NCBI GenBank assembly: GCA_029532625.1
Contig: JARFXM010000006.1
Location: 124,001-188,000, forward strand
DNA length: 64,000 nucleotides
From: Lomentospora prolificans
Lineage: Eukaryota; Ascomycota; Sordariomycetes; Microascales; Microascaceae
Reading direction: 5' to 3'
Positions within the stretch are counted from its first letter, which is position 1; each line of letters opens with the position of its first letter. Shown here in pieces: positions 22,121 to 33,111 of the stretch. Made by a program: the position numbers and the translations under genes. A model generated the notes under the pieces. That model searched no databases, had not been told where the DNA came from, and was given only the letters and a program-made list of their open reading frames with translations.

Positions 22121-23464
22121 ATGCCTCTCGCAGCTCGATCCCTCGACATTCTTGTCGTTGGTGCCGGCCTTGGGGGTCTCGCCGCCGGTCTCGCCCTCCA
22201 GACTGATGGCCACAAGGTCACTATTGTCGACTCGGCGCCCGAGTTCGGAGAGGTATGATCTGACTCTCTTTTTTTTGTAATCGCATCGTTGACAGAAACT
22301 AACAGAGCCTAGGTTGGCGCCGGGATCAGGGTCCCCCCCAACTCTTCGCGTCTCTTGGCGCGATGGGGCGTAGACCTTGAGAGCATGAAGAAGTCCGTCT
22401 CCAAGCGCTACCACTTCGTCCGCTGGCAAGATGGCAACACCATCGTCAAGCTCCCCTTTGAAAATATTGTCGAGACCCACGGTGCCCCCTACTACCTCGT
22501 GCACCGTGCCGATCTACACAAGGCCCTCCTTGCGGCCGCTAACAAGGCGGGCGTCACCATTCTCAACGACAAGAAGATCATGTCGTATGATTTTGAGGCG
22601 CCGAGTGCCACTACTGAGGCCGGCGAAATTTTCAAGGCAGACCTCGTCGTCGGCGCAGATGGAATCAAGTCCATTTGCCGACCTCTGCTCACTAGCCAGG
22701 CCGATGTACCCAGGGACACCGGCGATGTCGCCTACCGTATCCTGATCCCCGGCGAGAAGCTGCTCGCGGACCCCGAACTTGCCGATCTCATCAACGAGCC
22801 GTGCACGACATCATGGTGCGGCCCAGACGCCCACCTGGTCGGCTACCCTATCCGAAACGGCGAAATGTACAACATCGTGGTATGCGCCACGTCATACAAC
22901 GAGACCACCGACACCGAGTGGGTCGTCAAGGGCGACAGCTCGGAGCTGTGCAAGCGCTTCGGCAAGTGGGAACCCCGCGTCCAGAAGCTCTGCGGCCTCA
23001 CCGGCGACTTCCTTAAGTGGAGGCTCTGCGACCTGCCCGACCTCACGCGTTGGGTCCACCCCAGTGGCAAGGCGGTCCTCCTCGGCGACTCGTGCCATCC
23101 CATGCTTCCCTATCTCGCCCAGGGCGCGGCGCAGGCCTTTGAGGATGCCGCTACTCTCCGCCAGGTGCTGGCTCTCGACATGGAGCTCCCTGCGGCGCTG
23201 AAGAAGTACGAGCAGATCCGGATGCCCCGCGCCAGTCTCGTGCAGGCCAAGACGCGTGAGCACCAGTACATTCTCCACGTCGATGACGGCGAGGAGCAGG
23301 CAGTGCGCGATCAGAAGATGAAGCTTAACGCTTCGGAGAACCCTGTATTCTGGGGTTATGATGACCGAAGGCAGTGGCTGTTTAGCCACGATGCGGAGAT
23401 CCTCGCCAAAGAGGGCGCGAATTGGAAAGAGGGACTCGGCGGAAGTGCGATCCGCTCGCATTAA
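22121..23464 (+). CDS. FAD-dependent aromatic hydroxylase (salicylate hydroxylase type)
   Basis: Group A flavoprotein monooxygenase of 427 residues in two exons, 22121-22252 and 22313-23464, with a 60-bp phase-0 intron. Motifs: FAD dinucleotide fold GAGLGG at residues 14-19, the DG motif GADG at 158-161 for FAD/NADPH, and the GD motif LLGDSCHPMLPYLAQG at about 300-315. This set and the spacing match salicylate 1-hydroxylase and 3-hydroxybenzoate 6-hydroxylase, which add one oxygen to a ring-bound carboxylate substrate using NAD(P)H. Salicylate to catechol would feed the beta-ketoadipate route and agree with the enol-lactonase gene in the same block. Fungal secondary-metabolite hydroxylases share the same fold, so the substrate needs proof. 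Confidence 0.92.
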
Positions 23465-24487
23465 TTAATAGTGGGAGAGAAGCGGACAACTTTTGTATTC
23501 ATTCATGTTTAGATTTGGCCTTGGAGAATTTCAATAGACTCTGATCCAACAAATGAATTTCTTCGTGACGGGGGTATTTGGGGAAATGCCACTCATCAGC
23601 TCTAGGGACCTCTGGTTATTGCATCACTCATCCATTGATCATGCTCAATGTTTGAATCGACTCTTCATCATCGCGATCCACCATGTCCAGCAACGTTCAT
23701 ACGCCATTGTCTGAATTCGAGGGCTGAACCGCAGGCGGATTATGCCCATCAGCAGCACAGTCTGCCTCGCGATTCGGGCACCAGTCGCACAACGGCCAAG
23801 AAATCATATCTTCCGCTGTCACGTCGTATTACTTTCGACATCTGAAAGCGCTCGATAACGCATCTAGTCGGCGAATGCCGCGGCCAGGTGTACGAAGGTA
23901 CGCCTGCGCTGGCCTCCCAGCCCTTGAACAACAGCCTAGTCCCGGCTGTTGAGAATGAGACCAGTTGGCCATTATGATTGTTAGTTGCCTGGCTTACGGC
24001 GAGCGATATCGGCATGCGACCAGTTGGACAAGGTCAATCCTGCCCTCCAACCTTAGCTTCGTCGGAGGGCCTGTCAGCCAGCTGAAGTCCACAAGAGCTG
24101 GATTGAAGATATTCAATGAAGTAGAGCCGGCCCCCGGTCGGCCAGTTAGATGACCGACAGGCCTTGGTCTTGGAGATGTCGTCGTCAACTCCCCAAGCTA
24201 GCCTGGCCAACTCGTGACGCACACGTGAGTTGTCACACTCTACAAGGATTGGGTGAATTTTCGAAGCGACCAAGATAACCAGAACTGTAGTACAAACCTT
24301 GGAGAAGGAATTTTAGCCTGAATAGGGCAGGCTGGTCTTGGTTACGGGTATTATTATATTCAGTTTGATCCTTCCATATTCCCATTACTAAAACGTCCTC
24401 TTGGTGTTTCTCACGTATGGAAAACAGAAGCGCCCGGTATCATTTCCTTAGGACGGCAGGCCTAGTCAGGAATCCACATAAAATGCA
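23465..24487. other. intergenic, no supported gene
   Basis: One kilobase with short open frames on both strands (for example 23749-24015 minus and 23965-24153 plus) but no domain, signal peptide or splice pattern I can defend. Confidence 0.4.
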
Positions 24488-25048
24488 TCAATGCTTCCAT
24501 GGTATCAACGCCACGCCGTGCTCGCTTCTCCGTGTACAGATAGTGACCGTAACAGTCGATCCGCACTTCATTGATACCCCTTCCCCCGCTTCCCGCCTCC
24601 ACCGCCCCTCTCCTTTCTCCCACGGCCGACAGTTCGCCGGGCATTCATGTAGACTTGCCTGCGTAGTAACGGGAAGCTCGTACTTGCCATCGCTCTGTGA
24701 GGCGTAGCCCCCCGAAGCGTACATGGCCTGCGCAGCGTCGGCCGTGACGGGCCAAAATTCGGAAATCGGCCGCGCTGCCACCTCTTGCATGGCCTTGTTC
24801 CGTTTCCTCCTCCGCAGCAACCAGAACACGATTAGGCCTAGGAGGATCACACCCAGCACGATGCCGACTGTTAAGCCGGCGTTCAAAGCGAGAGAGGTGC
24901 CGCCTGAATTATCCGAGGATTGGCTGTCTGCTCCTTTTGACGATGCGCCGTCCGTGGTATCCGTTTCGATGGGTGTCGCGACCGTGGCTTTCGCCTTGAA
25001 GCCGTTGACGAGGACGCCGAATATCGTTTCGATGTTTCGATCAACTTA
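24488..25048 (-). CDS. C-terminal part of a single-pass membrane protein (fungal cell-surface type), possibly truncated
   Basis: On the minus strand a Ser/Thr/Asp-rich linker (about 24895-25000) leads into one strong transmembrane helix, VGIVLGVILLGLIVFWLL, followed by a basic stop RRRKRNK and a cytoplasmic tail with ISEFWPVTADAAQ and YELP motifs. This is the C-terminal layout of fungal plasma-membrane proteins with an N-terminal secreted domain, a stalk and a short tail. The frame is open from about 25048 to a stop at 24488. I could not find the expected N-terminal exon with a signal peptide and cysteine-rich domain between 25048 and 25400, so this is either missed splicing or a truncated gene. 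Function unknown. Confidence 0.5.
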
Positions 25049-25477
25049 GGCGCTTGGGTACATGTATTAATACATCCAAACTTCCCCAGCCTGTGGGACA
25101 TATCTCTGGCTTCAAAGTATATGGGCTCTTCTCACCTGTTCGCAATACGAGACACTTGAAGGGAATATGTGTACGGCAAGGAGATTTTGCTTGTCTTTAT
25201 TCGGTTGCGCAATTTTACATTGGTGTAGCTGTACAATGAAAACTTGATCCAGTTGCCAACCACAAATCTCCCATCATGTTTTAGTCCTCCTGTCTCCCCA
25301 ATCACCAGTACACTCGATCCAGGCTGTCCCATTTCCACCCCATGCTTTCTGCTGGGCCCGGAGAATCATCATATGTGGTGATCGAGCGCTAGCATTCAGG
25401 ACGCTGGATCGCAAGCACAAATGATGACAAACGTTGTTCCCACGGGCACCCATACGAGAATCCCGGTCGGTCCGGAA

Positions 25478-25888
25478 TTACTCCCAAGGATTCTTGCTGT
25501 TATAGCACTTCGTAATATCCAAAGTTGTACCGACCTTCTTGCAGCCCTGGATTCTGAAACTCCTGACCTTGGACGTTTTGCCGGAAACGCTCCTGTCTTC
25601 CCAGATCTTGGGCCAAGTGCGGCTTGAAGAGCCGACAATGGAGCCCTCACACTTCGACTTGCTGTGGAGAGTAATGCTGCAGCGGGTCCAAGGCATGGTG
25701 CAATAGACTAGGGAGTGGACGTTGCCGGCGACGTCGTCGGGGATGTTGTAGCAGTCGGTCTTTCCGGTAGCGCTATAGAAGGTCCGGCGCTTGCCCTTAA
25801 AGTTGTTCTTGGTCATGGCAGTAAATGCCCATGCATCAACGCCGGCCAGGAAGGCGACAAAGAAGGCAAAGAGGAATGTGAGCTTCAT
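25478..25888 (-). CDS. small secreted protein, beta/gamma-crystallin-like
   Basis: A single-exon frame of 136 residues. An N-terminal signal peptide (MKLTFLFAFFVAFLAGVDAWA) is followed by a domain containing a Phe-Lys-Gly turn, a CYNIPDD segment and repeated short beta-strand-like blocks (HSLVYC, RCSITLHS, KCEGSIVG). Six cysteines lie in the mature part. The pattern of a Phe/Tyr-Asn-Ile after Cys, then a Val/Ile-Ser-Ser strand and an Arg-Cys-x-Ile/Val strand, is shared with the broken gene at 49830, and suggests the beta/gamma-crystallin-like fold seen in many small fungal secreted proteins. It may act at the cell surface or on a host or competitor; no function is assigned. The start is the only ATG that gives a signal peptide. 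Confidence 0.72.
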   Translation of the reverse strand: MKLTFLFAFFVAFLAGVDAWAFTAMTKNNFKGKRRTFYSATGKTDCYNIPDDVAGNVHSLVYCTMPWTRCSITLHSKSKCEGSIVGSSSRTWPKIWEDRSVSGKTSKVRSFRIQGCKKVGTTLDITKCYNSKNPWE

Positions 25889-27734
25889 GTCGACTGGCGT
25901 AGTTCTTTATGGAGTGGGTTTTTCCGAGTTTTCAATTATAAAAGACGCGATATTAGAGTGAGTCGAAGGTATTAGTTTGGATTGCTTCTCGTCGTAGATT
26001 GACAGCTCTGCATAATGAGCACCTGGTTTCTAGACGAGAATGCATCGTCTTTATATAAAGTTCTGTTTCCTGTCTCCTCAACTTTGCTTTAGGGAAATGA
26101 CCTGGCGAAGCATTTCTTCCAATCTATGGCAAAGGATTCGGATAATACGGGCAGGCTATTTGACCGAAACTTCTTAAAGATCGTCTATATTTTGATTCAA
26201 AGAAGAAACCGACGGGAGCATCGTATCGATCGAACCACTCCCTAGTCCATCATAATACGGCTACCGGTTAAGCCGAATAATGCGGCGTTTGAGCTTGGCG
26301 CAGGCGACCAACTGAGTATTGTGATCCCAAGACCTCAACGTCGTGTAGTTTTGGAATGAGGCTCGTTGGTTCCGTCATGACGGAAACATAGGTTACATCG
26401 TAGTCTTTACGGAAGAATCTCAGAGCGCACGTTTAGCGCTCCGATCTACTTTCTCAAATGGCAATCCTGGATCATGATTAGTCGCTGGTCAGGCCGCTTC
26501 ATGGACTGAGAAGCCACTTACTGAAGACTACTTATCGATTCAGTGCTTGGTTTTCGAGCGGAAACCTAGCCAGGCGACAAGAGCTCAGCAATCCGCCAAC
26601 ATGGTGTCCACCTCCCTCCGTAAGATAATTCGGCCGAACTGCCGTCCACCGGCCAGTATTTGCGCGAATTTTGCCTCGGTGTATCAACCCCGTCCTGATT
26701 GCCCCCAAGCACATGAGGCCGCGCTGCAAGGGGGTAAATCCATTACTTTAAACGGCAGTCGAACGCTAGGAAATGAAGTTGACAATGTGAGCGGAAGTGG
26801 GTGACATCCTGCCCCTGTCCTACCTCGGTGTTCATTTCGAGGTGTGGCGCGTCAATCTCAACCGACAACTCAACTGCTTATTTTCCGACCTCGCACTCGA
26901 CAATACCACGTGGGTCCGACAAGACGATTGTATGGACAGGTTGATTGGTAGAAACAGTGAAGCACACATGAAAGACCAGAGATTATTAGGTATCCTCTAA
27001 ATATAATAATAATACAACTCACCGACTTTAGGAAGGTGGTTTTGATTACTTTTCTTAGAGACGTTTGGCATGGAACGTATTGCCCGAAGATTCCGCCTCG
27101 TGTGTGAGTGAGTACTTGTTATAAACGATAAGACAGGGGGATTTACCGCGATCATTGGATGAACGAGGACAAAGTGATTCTGACGGCTCCAGTATCCAAG
27201 AAGCTAAAACGAAAGGGGAAAGAAACTACTGGTAGCAGTAGAGGGTTATTAGTACTCTTTAAAGCGCAGGATCTTCGACGGAAATTGCTTTACGCATCAG
27301 TTGCCCTCGCCACCCGCCGGTCGTCCATACCACCCTGTTCACGCTCGGTCAGGCTCGCTCTAGCTTTTCAAACTCCTTCCCTCGGAGCCGTTAAGTTCAG
27401 TGTGGGCAGCTTCTTAAATCTTGTTTCGTTTCGAGCTATATTAGGTCAATGATTCCTAACCCCACAAGAGGGAAAAACTCGAGTATAGATGCAAAGATTG
27501 ATAGAAGGCCCAAACGCCTGTACTCTTCCATAGGGTCGTCGCGTTTTCCAGCCTTAACCGGAGCCAAAACGTAATACACGTCGTTGTCGGTTCTCCCAAC
27601 CTTGAACATGGTATTAAGTATTACGAATAGCACGTAGACGACCAGCGTTCTCCTCACACTCAAACATAATGACAGCAAAGTCAAGTTCAAAGTTTGAAAA
27701 CATGCCGTCCTTCCGACAAGCACGGCATCTCGCT
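25889..27734. other. gene-poor stretch, no supported gene
   Basis: Short frames such as 26547-26804 (+), 26797-27000 (+), 27159-27452 (+) and 27436-27723 (-) show no recognisable domain. The 27436-27723 minus frame is hydrophobic in part but continues no gene I can identify. A relic of unknown origin is possible. Confidence 0.4.
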
Positions 27735-28139
27735 AGTGGAGCTGTTGTTGTTGGTGCTCACGCATAAGCGCCCCCAACTTTCTCAGCGCTTCTTTCCGGT
27801 CCCGCTGTGCCAAATAAGGTCAGAACAGGCATGTATTTCGTGTATAACTTGACACACCTTTCCCATTGGCCTGCCAGGCTACAACGCCCTGTTCGGCGGT
27901 CTTGACGGCGAGGTCGACATGTGGTGCGCTGGCCCACTGAAGGCCTAACCCGACGTCTTAATCCCAAATGATACAACCACAACGTTATCCGCCACTTTTT
28001 TTGTGATTATGGCGTCCGTAACGGAGGATTTTAGCCTCTGCTCCCCTCCGTTGAAGTCTACATCCTGCCCGTTGATGAAGCCCTGGGTGGGAGTCGGGTA
28101 TTTGGATAAGTCGATGTCTGGTACTTGGAAGGAAGCCAT
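27735..28139 (-). pseudogene. aldehyde dehydrogenase N-terminal relic
   Basis: Starts at an ATG (28139) with DIDLSKYPTPTQGFINGQDV, a normal ALDH N-terminus with the GFINGQ strand, followed by SSVTDAIIT. The frame then changes and continues as HVDLAVKTAEQGVVAWQA and, after a gap that could have been an intron, RDRKEALRKLGALM, the first helices of the NAD-binding domain. No nucleotide-binding or catalytic segments follow. This is about one fifth of a gene and not expressed as a working enzyme. It is distinct from the intact ALDH at 12451, since the N-terminal sequences differ. Confidence 0.65.
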
Positions 28140-29073
28140 CCTTTTATCAACACGATAACCGACACGTTGACGGCGAAGTGATTCTTATAAAGGGCGTAAT
28201 AAGTGAAACAAATGGATGCCGTCGTAGAAGGCCGTCTACAAATTTATACAAAGGCATCGTAAAGAGTGTGGGGACTGATGCGTTTCCCGTTTCGGAAAAT
28301 CCCAGCGCTCTGTTGCGACTGATGTCAAGTTGACTATTATTGTCTCCAACATCCCACCGATGATTGTGTCTGCAGGATCCGCCCGCGTAAGAACTAGTTA
28401 TCCTACTTGCATACCGTGCTTCTATGGGGAGCGCTTTACTTGGATCATCACGCATCGTATGAAGTATTTCTCGTAATTAGTTGTCAACAGTCACGTCGCT
28501 TGGTTGCGGTTGTGTATCCGTAAGTCCTGTCATGTGTAGCATTATAACCTCGGATTAAAGACTAAAATCTAGTGACGATTAGTTACTCGGGTTCTTAGGG
28601 ATAATAATAGTTAAAACCGGCGATAGAAGGCAGGGAAGAAAGGATGGCCTTCTTTACTGTGAACAACCATGATAACCATAGAAAAAATCTTACATCCAAG
28701 CTCGAGTACTATATTGAGGAATATTCTCGTTTCGACTACTAATAATAGACCATTATTATTGCCCAAGTGAAGCAAGCAGTCCTCTCCTACCCCATCATGG
28801 ACCAATTCATGGATGCGCTCAATGTCTCGGTGGTACAGAAACGAAGCAATTGGTTTCTCAGAATCCTATCGATCAATCGAGGTCTCAATAATAGACCGGC
28901 ATAATCTTCAATGAATATTGCCAAAGACTAGTGAAGTTTATTTATAGCATGCGGCACCTATAAGATTGGGAGACAAGCCCGTCTGGCTCAGGCCTCCGTT
29001 GTTAGCTCGAGGGTTTCTCCTCAGTTTGTATTGATCACCAGTTCCATGCTGAAATGTCGGATTTCCAAGCTAC
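28140..29073. other. intergenic, no supported gene
   Basis: About 930 bp with no coding signal I can support. It probably includes the 3' end of the HET gene. Confidence 0.4.
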
Positions 29074-31113
29074 CTATCGCAAAATAATATCCACGGGCGA
29101 CAGTTTGCCTCTGTCATACTCCCGCTGACACCACTTCGGGAGCATATTGTCCATATTCGTCAGCGAGCACACCCCTACGACACTACACGAGTAATCGCCA
29201 TTCCAACGTAGGAGCATCGGCAACGGACTCCCGTGAAGCATAGCTATGAAGTCGCCCTCCTTTGCAGTTCCCGTATACGCGTTGCACCATTCCGTCAAGA
29301 ATACGCCGTCCTGAGCTTCGTGAAGCGCCATGAGCCACGGATCCGGGGCCCACCGAAACATTTTCAACGCTGTCTCCTTGCGGTCGAAGGCGTTGGCGGT
29401 TTCGGATAGGTTAATCGGCGAGTAATTGTATCGCTGTACGCCCTCGACTTCCCTACTACATGTTATCTCGACAGACTCGAGGATGGCGTCCATTACGGGT
29501 GAGTTGCGGGTGAAGCGGCGGATGAAGCGTATCAGACGCGACACGACCCCGATTTTCAAGAGAAACCCGAAAACGCGAATTGGGAAAGAGTTCATCGGCC
29601 AGAGGATGAGCGTGAGGAAGCGGTTTGAGGGTGAGTAGTGCTGTGAGTTGTACAGGTCTATACACCCTGCTTCGAGCCGTCCAATCGGGAAACCCACCAC
29701 CTTTAAGTAGGTTTCCTGGTCTCCTAGTAAAGTAGCTACCGGGAAGCCGGGTCCCTCAGGATCACGACGCGAAGTGTCGAGGTAAAAGGGATCGTAAGTT
29801 AATTGCCGGCCGTGTCGCGGTGTCGAATCCCTCCAGTCAGGGACCCACGAAGGTACACCTGGTTTGGGTTCTCTGCCAATACAGCAGTGCAGAGTATCAA
29901 GGCGATTCGTAGCGTAAATTATGAACCATGCGAGACGTCTGTAGGTCTCCTCAACGGCTTCGGCGTAACTCGGTTCAAACGTGTCAACATCAAGCTCCCA
30001 TTCTCGCAGATCATCGGCTAATCCGAGGAGGCCGTACACCTTATCATGGTCGTCAGTGGTTTGGAAGTAGCTCAAATCGCAGAGGAGATCAAGCAACCTA
30101 ATCCGCGGCCCTGACAAGCCAGGACTCTTACGACGGAAGAGGACATTGGTCAATTCGTTGAGCCTTTGGAACCGAGATTGCACGTAGATGCTGCCACACA
30201 TGCTCAGCGACACAATTTGATGTAACCGCTCGTAAGCGTTGCTGATTTGATCCCACGCAATCACGTGAGAGCCGACGACCACCAGGGCATAGGATGCCAT
30301 GGCTACCTCTTGAACGACCCAGACGCGACCAAACCACGGACGGTTAAAGAAGCCTGCCAATGCTTCTACCGTTTGGCCATCCGGTTCTCCCTTTCGCTCG
30401 TCTTCTACGAGTACGTCCACCCAGACGCGAAAACAGAAGAATGCCGTCTCAGCCAAAGTTTTGCCCACAATCCACAGTGGTGAGGTCAGGCGCCACCGGC
30501 GTTCCTCCAAGATGCTCACGATGAAGACGCGGAGGAATGCCACAAGTACAGGCCGAAGAAGAAGCACGGCGAGGATGAACTTTCCGGTCACGTTAATAAC
30601 ATCAATGAACGCCTTGAAATAGCGCAGCACCCTCGTCGTGATTCTGTTGGAGACGAGCTGTTCGTGCTGTTGGCTAAGTCGCGTGAGTTCCCTGATGGCC
30701 AGTGCACTATCGGGAGCCGCCTCTCCTAGCCAGATCACTACTCTGGTCGCCCTCTCATAGATGAGGCGCATGCGGAAAACCTCGTGGCTGCGCTCTCGGA
30801 CATCTTGCTGGTTGATGCAGAGGGCGTCGATCCAGAGCTGTCGCGGGCGTGTGGGCTGTCGCAACGCGCGCAGGGCGGCATAGAGATTCGTCGTAACAGG
30901 CACATGTTGACCATCTAAGAGAATTGTCTCAGGATTGGCCTTGTCTCCCCAAGTGTAAGAGAGGGCCTCATATTCCAGTGCGTCATGGTCGAGCGAGACA
31001 TAAAGAAGGCGGCATTCAATGGGCGACCGAGGATCATCAGCGGGGAGTATTTCAATGACACGAAGCTGGTTTTTGGAGGCGTCCAGCGGGCGGTAAACAT
31101 AAGTATGTGCCAT
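29074..31113 (-). CDS. HET-domain (heterokaryon incompatibility) protein with hydrophobic insert
   Basis: Single-exon protein of 679 residues. The HET domain is clear: YEALSYTWGD at residues 48-57, LWIDALCINQQDVRERSHEV at about 93-112, and IYERATRVVIWLGEA at 118-132. The third block, PWFGRVWVVQE, is at 259-269. Between blocks two and three lies an insert of roughly 100 residues with a long hydrophobic run (about 177-202) and a second amphipathic stretch (about 213-235), unusual for this family. The C-terminus carries the frequent HET-protein segment EGDFIAMLHGSPLPMLLR and ends at 679. HET proteins trigger cell death or growth arrest when different strains fuse; some act as NLR-like effectors. 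No partner domain (NACHT, ankyrin, WD) is fused here. Confidence 0.92.
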   Translation of the reverse strand: MAHTYVYRPLDASKNQLRVIEILPADDPRSPIECRLLYVSLDHDALEYEALSYTWGDKANPETILLDGQHVPVTTNLYAALRALRQPTRPRQLWIDALCINQQDVRERSHEVFRMRLIYERATRVVIWLGEAAPDSALAIRELTRLSQQHEQLVSNRITTRVLRYFKAFIDVINVTGKFILAVLLLRPVLVAFLRVFIVSILEERRWRLTSPLWIVGKTLAETAFFCFRVWVDVLVEDERKGEPDGQTVEALAGFFNRPWFGRVWVVQEVAMASYALVVVGSHVIAWDQISNAYERLHQIVSLSMCGSIYVQSRFQRLNELTNVLFRRKSPGLSGPRIRLLDLLCDLSYFQTTDDHDKVYGLLGLADDLREWELDVDTFEPSYAEAVEETYRRLAWFIIYATNRLDTLHCCIGREPKPGVPSWVPDWRDSTPRHGRQLTYDPFYLDTSRRDPEGPGFPVATLLGDQETYLKVVGFPIGRLEAGCIDLYNSQHYSPSNRFLTLILWPMNSFPIRVFGFLLKIGVVSRLIRFIRRFTRNSPVMDAILESVEITCSREVEGVQRYNYSPINLSETANAFDRKETALKMFRWAPDPWLMALHEAQDGVFLTEWCNAYTGTAKEGDFIAMLHGSPLPMLLRWNGDYSCSVVGVCSLTNMDNMLPKWCQREYDRGKLSPVDIILR

Positions 31114-32238
31114 TATTGGGGCGGCGATTGTTTGACAAGCAATCCTGCTGGAACTGAGGTAACGAGGGGGCTCATTTATAATGACCCTTTATTTTTGTTG
31201 CATTTTTCCAGTTCCTCTTGCGATGTGGCAGTGCAGGTGTATGCGTTCGGGTCATCTTTGACAGACGGTGGACCGCAGGCGTCCGGGTTTCAGCAACGGT
31301 CTTGGCGATAACCCCACATTTAGTTGCTCGACCTGAATCGATCAGATAATATTTATTCCACGATTTCTCTTTGGCACATCAAATATTACAGGGAACAGTA
31401 CCTACCTCACAAGAGTCATTCTAGCAAGCCTACAGAAGTTGCATCGGCCATGAATTCCCAATGACACATGGAGTACCCTATTATGTAACGAGTCCTTTCG
31501 ATGGAATTTGATCGCACAGAACGAGCCGACACATTCGGGAGGGTTTTATTCGCCAAGAATTTCAGGCATTGGGCCCTTGCCAAAAGCAGGTGTTACTATT
31601 ATAGCTATTTGCACCTAGGATTCTCTTCGCCACGCCTTGTTCTGAATCTCCTCGCACTTGAGTTTGCCGCGACAATCAACTGTGTGGGGCTCCATTCTAC
31701 TCTCAACCAATTCCACCGCATCCGTGGCCAGGATCTCGGGATAAAAATGGGGTCCTCAGATGATAGCACAGCTATGACTTTGTAGAACAACATATCACCA
31801 CTGCGAGCCGCCTCCTAATGTTAACTCTCGTACAGCATCTCGTTCGAAAATAGAGATCAATCTACAGCATCATTCTTTGTCCTGTGCCCGCGGTTATTAC
31901 GTGCCAGGCTCTTTGGGGAGGCATGTTTGATATCTTGCAGTCAGGCTGCCCTCCAAATTGCTCTCCGTGACAACCTATGCGGCTTTCGAAAGTGAGGGTC
32001 TTAGTGGCTAGAAACATTCCTTGTAAATATCACTAATACCAGCCACACAACAGGGACAAATAATACTGCTCAGTCGAAGAGGAAGCATAAGACGGCGGAC
32101 CTTATCACATGACACCACAGAGCGTGGCTAGCATTGCGCATATATAAACGAACCAAAACGGCGCATGAGCGAACACCAACTTCTTCTTATAACCACCTCC
32201 AGATAACCACCTTTTTGGAAAGACAGACTTTTGAAACC
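31114..32238. other. intergenic, promoters of HET and VOC genes
   Basis: 1.1 kb between divergent genes. A 94-codon frame at 31501-31785 (+) has no recognisable feature. The region must contain both promoters. Confidence 0.4.
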
Positions 32239-32728
32239 ATGGCAGATTGGAAGCCGCCAAAATTCGGACACCCTTGCTGGGTAAGCATCTCAGCCACTGA
32301 CCTGCCTCGAGGTAAGTGTCTACGCAGGCTCTCCCAAACTCCCTTCGAGCAGGCTGATGTTTACGCCCGCCCGGCCACCCATAGCGCATAAATTTTACTC
32401 GACTGTCTTCAACTGGTATTTCAAGCCCCCGCGTGGAGACAAATCCGACGGTCCTGTCCAAAGTTTTGATTTCAGCCCGGATATCAATCTCAGCGGAGGA
32501 ATCGTCCTCGTCCCTGATCATGCAGGCGTGTTGAAAACTGGTCATGGCGGTACATGTATGCACTGGTTTGTCGAAAACATCGACAAAACAAGCGAGGTAA
32601 TCACTTCGGCCGGTGGGAAAATGCTCTCGGGTGCCCAGTCAGAGGGTGGCTTTGGACTCTATAGATATTTTGAGGATACGGAAGGAAATATCGGCAGTAT
32701 CTACCAGATCGCCCCAGGTCAATCATGA
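32239..32728 (+). CDS. glyoxalase/bleomycin-resistance (VOC) superfamily protein
   Basis: 138 residues in two exons, 32239-32311 and 32385-32728, with a 73-bp intron (GTAAGT..CATAG) that keeps frame. The layout is one VOC module pair: GHPCWVSISATDL (first strand), HKFYSTVFNWYF (helix typical of glyoxalase-like proteins), then HGGTCMHWFVENIDKTSEVI, a Gly-rich GGFGLYRYFEDTEGNIGSIYQ end with the metal-site Glu. Members of this set are small metalloenzymes or binding proteins that act on methylglyoxal adducts, aromatic diols or antibiotics; here the substrate is unknown. The protein has no signal peptide and is probably cytosolic. Confidence 0.85.
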
Positions 32729-33111
32729 TCCAGTATCACTAGTCTCCAGAAAATTGAACCGAGTTCAAGACCAATTTCTCATCATCAAGATGGTGCTTTC
32801 AATGACGAACGATCACACAAGACAAGGTCCCTGTGAATGAATGTATGGAGATGTGCTGGTTGAATTCACGCCAAGACTGGCTGGCGTGCGCCACCAACTC
32901 GGGGTTGTGCATATTTTGGACAAGCCCCTCAGCAAGCTAACATCCCACCGTGTGCATGAAAGGTCTCATGAGAAGGGAGGCGCCTGATCATGACACAAGA
33001 CGACGAGGTTTTTCATTCCACCAGAGAGAGCTCCAAGTATGACGAGACTTGAAGCGTGGTTTTCTCGTAGCAACTTATCAGTCAATTATTAATTAGAATA
33101 TTACCCTAGCC
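32729..33111. other. intergenic between convergent genes
   Basis: 380 bp holding two 3' ends. Nothing else recognised. Confidence 0.4.
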
